DNA of 21,557 nucleotides, taken from positions 1 through 21,557 of the IMG/VR virus record IMGVR_UViG_3300027739_000030. The stretch is one strand, 5' to 3'. The first letter of the stretch is position 1. The number at the start of each line of letters is the position of its first letter. Positions 20,995 to 21,557 of the stretch are shown here, in pieces. The position numbers were made by a program, and so were the translations under genes. The notes under the pieces were generated by a model that worked only from the letters and a program-made list of their open reading frames with translations, made no database searches and was not told the origin of the DNA. Source of the DNA: a virus.

Positions 20995-21381
20995 TTACTT
21001 CAGCTCCTTCAGCTTCTCGACGAGAGCCGCAGCGTCCGGGTTCATCTGGGCCAGCATGGCGAACTGGTTCTCGGCGAGGAACTCTGCCTGCATCTTCTGC
21101 AGGCGGGCGATGAGCGTATTGCGCTCCTTCTCGCGCTGAATCCGCGCCTTGTACCCTTCGAGGTCGACCTTGCAGATCACCCACTTGGACGCGTGCTTGA
21201 CCGCAATCTCGTCCTCCTCGGTGCTGACCACCTCGACGCAGGCGTACCCGCTGTGCGGGCTGTCGACCACGACGTAGTCGCCCTTCTGCAGACCCTCGAT
21301 GTCCGTGAGGTAGTGGTAGGTTTTGCTTTTGGGTGAGTAGGCGTAGCTGTCCTTGAACTTCGCTCCGATGATCTTCTGCAT
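20995..21381 (-). CDS. Phage protein with SH3-like N-terminal part and coiled-coil end (128 aa)
   Basis: The ATG at 21381 fits AAGGAG eight bases upstream better than the GTG at 21390, which is too close. N-terminal half: KTYHYLTDIE, GDYVVVDSPHSGYACVEVVS (35-54), a strand-rich SH3/KOW-like pattern ('YxY..GDxVVV...VxxV'). C-terminal half: helical, YKARIQREKERNTLIARLQK and EKLKELK. Such proteins are widespread in phages, function not known to me. Confidence 0.65.
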   Translation of the reverse strand: MQKIIGAKFKDSYAYSPKSKTYHYLTDIEGLQKGDYVVVDSPHSGYACVEVVSTEEDEIAVKHASKWVICKVDLEGYKARIQREKERNTLIARLQKMQAEFLAENQFAMLAQMNPDAAALVEKLKELK

Positions 21382-21413
21382 TGTATTCACTCCTTCTTGG
21401 TTGGTAACTGGGG

Positions 21414-21557
21414 TTAGTAGCAGGCCTCGACGTTAGGCTTCTCCTGTGATGCGACGGTGGTATCCACGTAGCGCTTGCCTGCAGTGATGCAGGTCTCGCG
21501 GAACGACGGCGTCGAACACGCGTAAGTCAGTGACGCCAGCAGCGCCAACACACTGAT
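21414..21557 (-). CDS. Small exported/lipoprotein-like protein, 5' end cut by the window
   Basis: The minus-strand frame is open to the right edge: 47 codons visible, ending in TAA 21414-21416. The visible start VLALLASLTYAC then STPSFRET looks like the end of a signal peptide with a cysteine (C14) that could be lipid-modified, although the box is not a perfect [LVI]-[AST]-[GA]-C. Two more cysteines (C23, C46) follow. The true start is probably a few codons beyond the window. Phage outer-membrane or secreted small proteins of this type may alter the host surface, a guess here. Confidence 0.5.
   Translation of the reverse strand: MSVLALLASLTYACSTPSFRETCITAGKRYVDTTVASQEKPNVEACY

Noticed and set aside
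1-21557. tRNA genes, CRISPR arrays, insertion sequences, attachment sites
   Set aside because: No cloverleaf with TTCGA/CCA features, no regularly spaced repeats, no transposase motifs and no integrase or long direct repeats were seen by eye; a tRNAscan or repeat finder could not be run.

Overview
The window is part of a tailed double-stranded DNA bacteriophage (or prophage) genome. Evidence: one giant virion-type protein on the + strand, then about 18 kb of tightly packed minus-strand genes with a complete phage-style DNA replication set, many 1-11 base overlaps between neighbours (ATGA, GTGA, TAATG), almost no non-coding DNA, and high GC. The composition and Shine-Dalgarno use fit a phage of a GC-rich Gram-negative host (proteobacterium is the likeliest guess). 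No integrase, RNA polymerase, terminase, capsid gene, rRNA, tRNA or CRISPR array was seen.

Layout. 1-3054 (+): 3' part of a very large structural or ejected protein, open at the left edge. 3053-3084: an intrinsic terminator whose U-tract serves only the minus strand, closing the long leftward transcription unit. 3125-15433 (-): replication module, in transcription order from right to left: VRR-NUC nuclease, small unknown genes, family A DNA polymerase with 3'-5' exonuclease, small unknown genes, a zinc-ribbon protein with an internal start, DUF6378 protein, small membrane protein, Cas4/AddB-like PD-(D/E)XK nuclease, HNH protein, SNF2-like helicase, a 135-aa conserved phage protein, an Acb2-like small helical protein, a zinc-finger protein with acidic tail (probable ssDNA-binding protein), an HTH protein, and an archaeo-eukaryotic-type primase fused to a helicase. 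15469-18175 (-): a cassette of small accessory genes with different ribosome-binding leaders, including a protein ending in a domain very like the type B (R67/DfrB) dihydrofolate reductase. 18168-21557 (-): early-type unknown genes, among them a 283-aa and a 294-aa protein, and a truncated secreted or lipoprotein-like gene at the right edge.

Four coding genes too short for a 60-residue cut-off were found by reading the minus strand directly: 54 aa (16491-16655), 58 aa (17569-17745), 52 aa ribbon-helix-helix type (18017-18175), and, less surely, 27 aa (15051-15134). With them the cassette has essentially no gaps.

How it works together: the primase-helicase, polymerase, SNF2 helicase, candidate SSB and three nucleases (VRR-NUC, Cas4-like, HNH) form a self-contained replication and recombination set. 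Two copies of the sequence TTGACACTGTC lie upstream of replication sub-operons and look like promoter -35/operator sites. A shared leader resembling AACCAAGGAGCAAAC precedes many start codons. The Acb2-like and DfrB-like proteins are the best candidates for host-interaction or metabolic functions. All family assignments come from reading motifs by eye; no database search was run.
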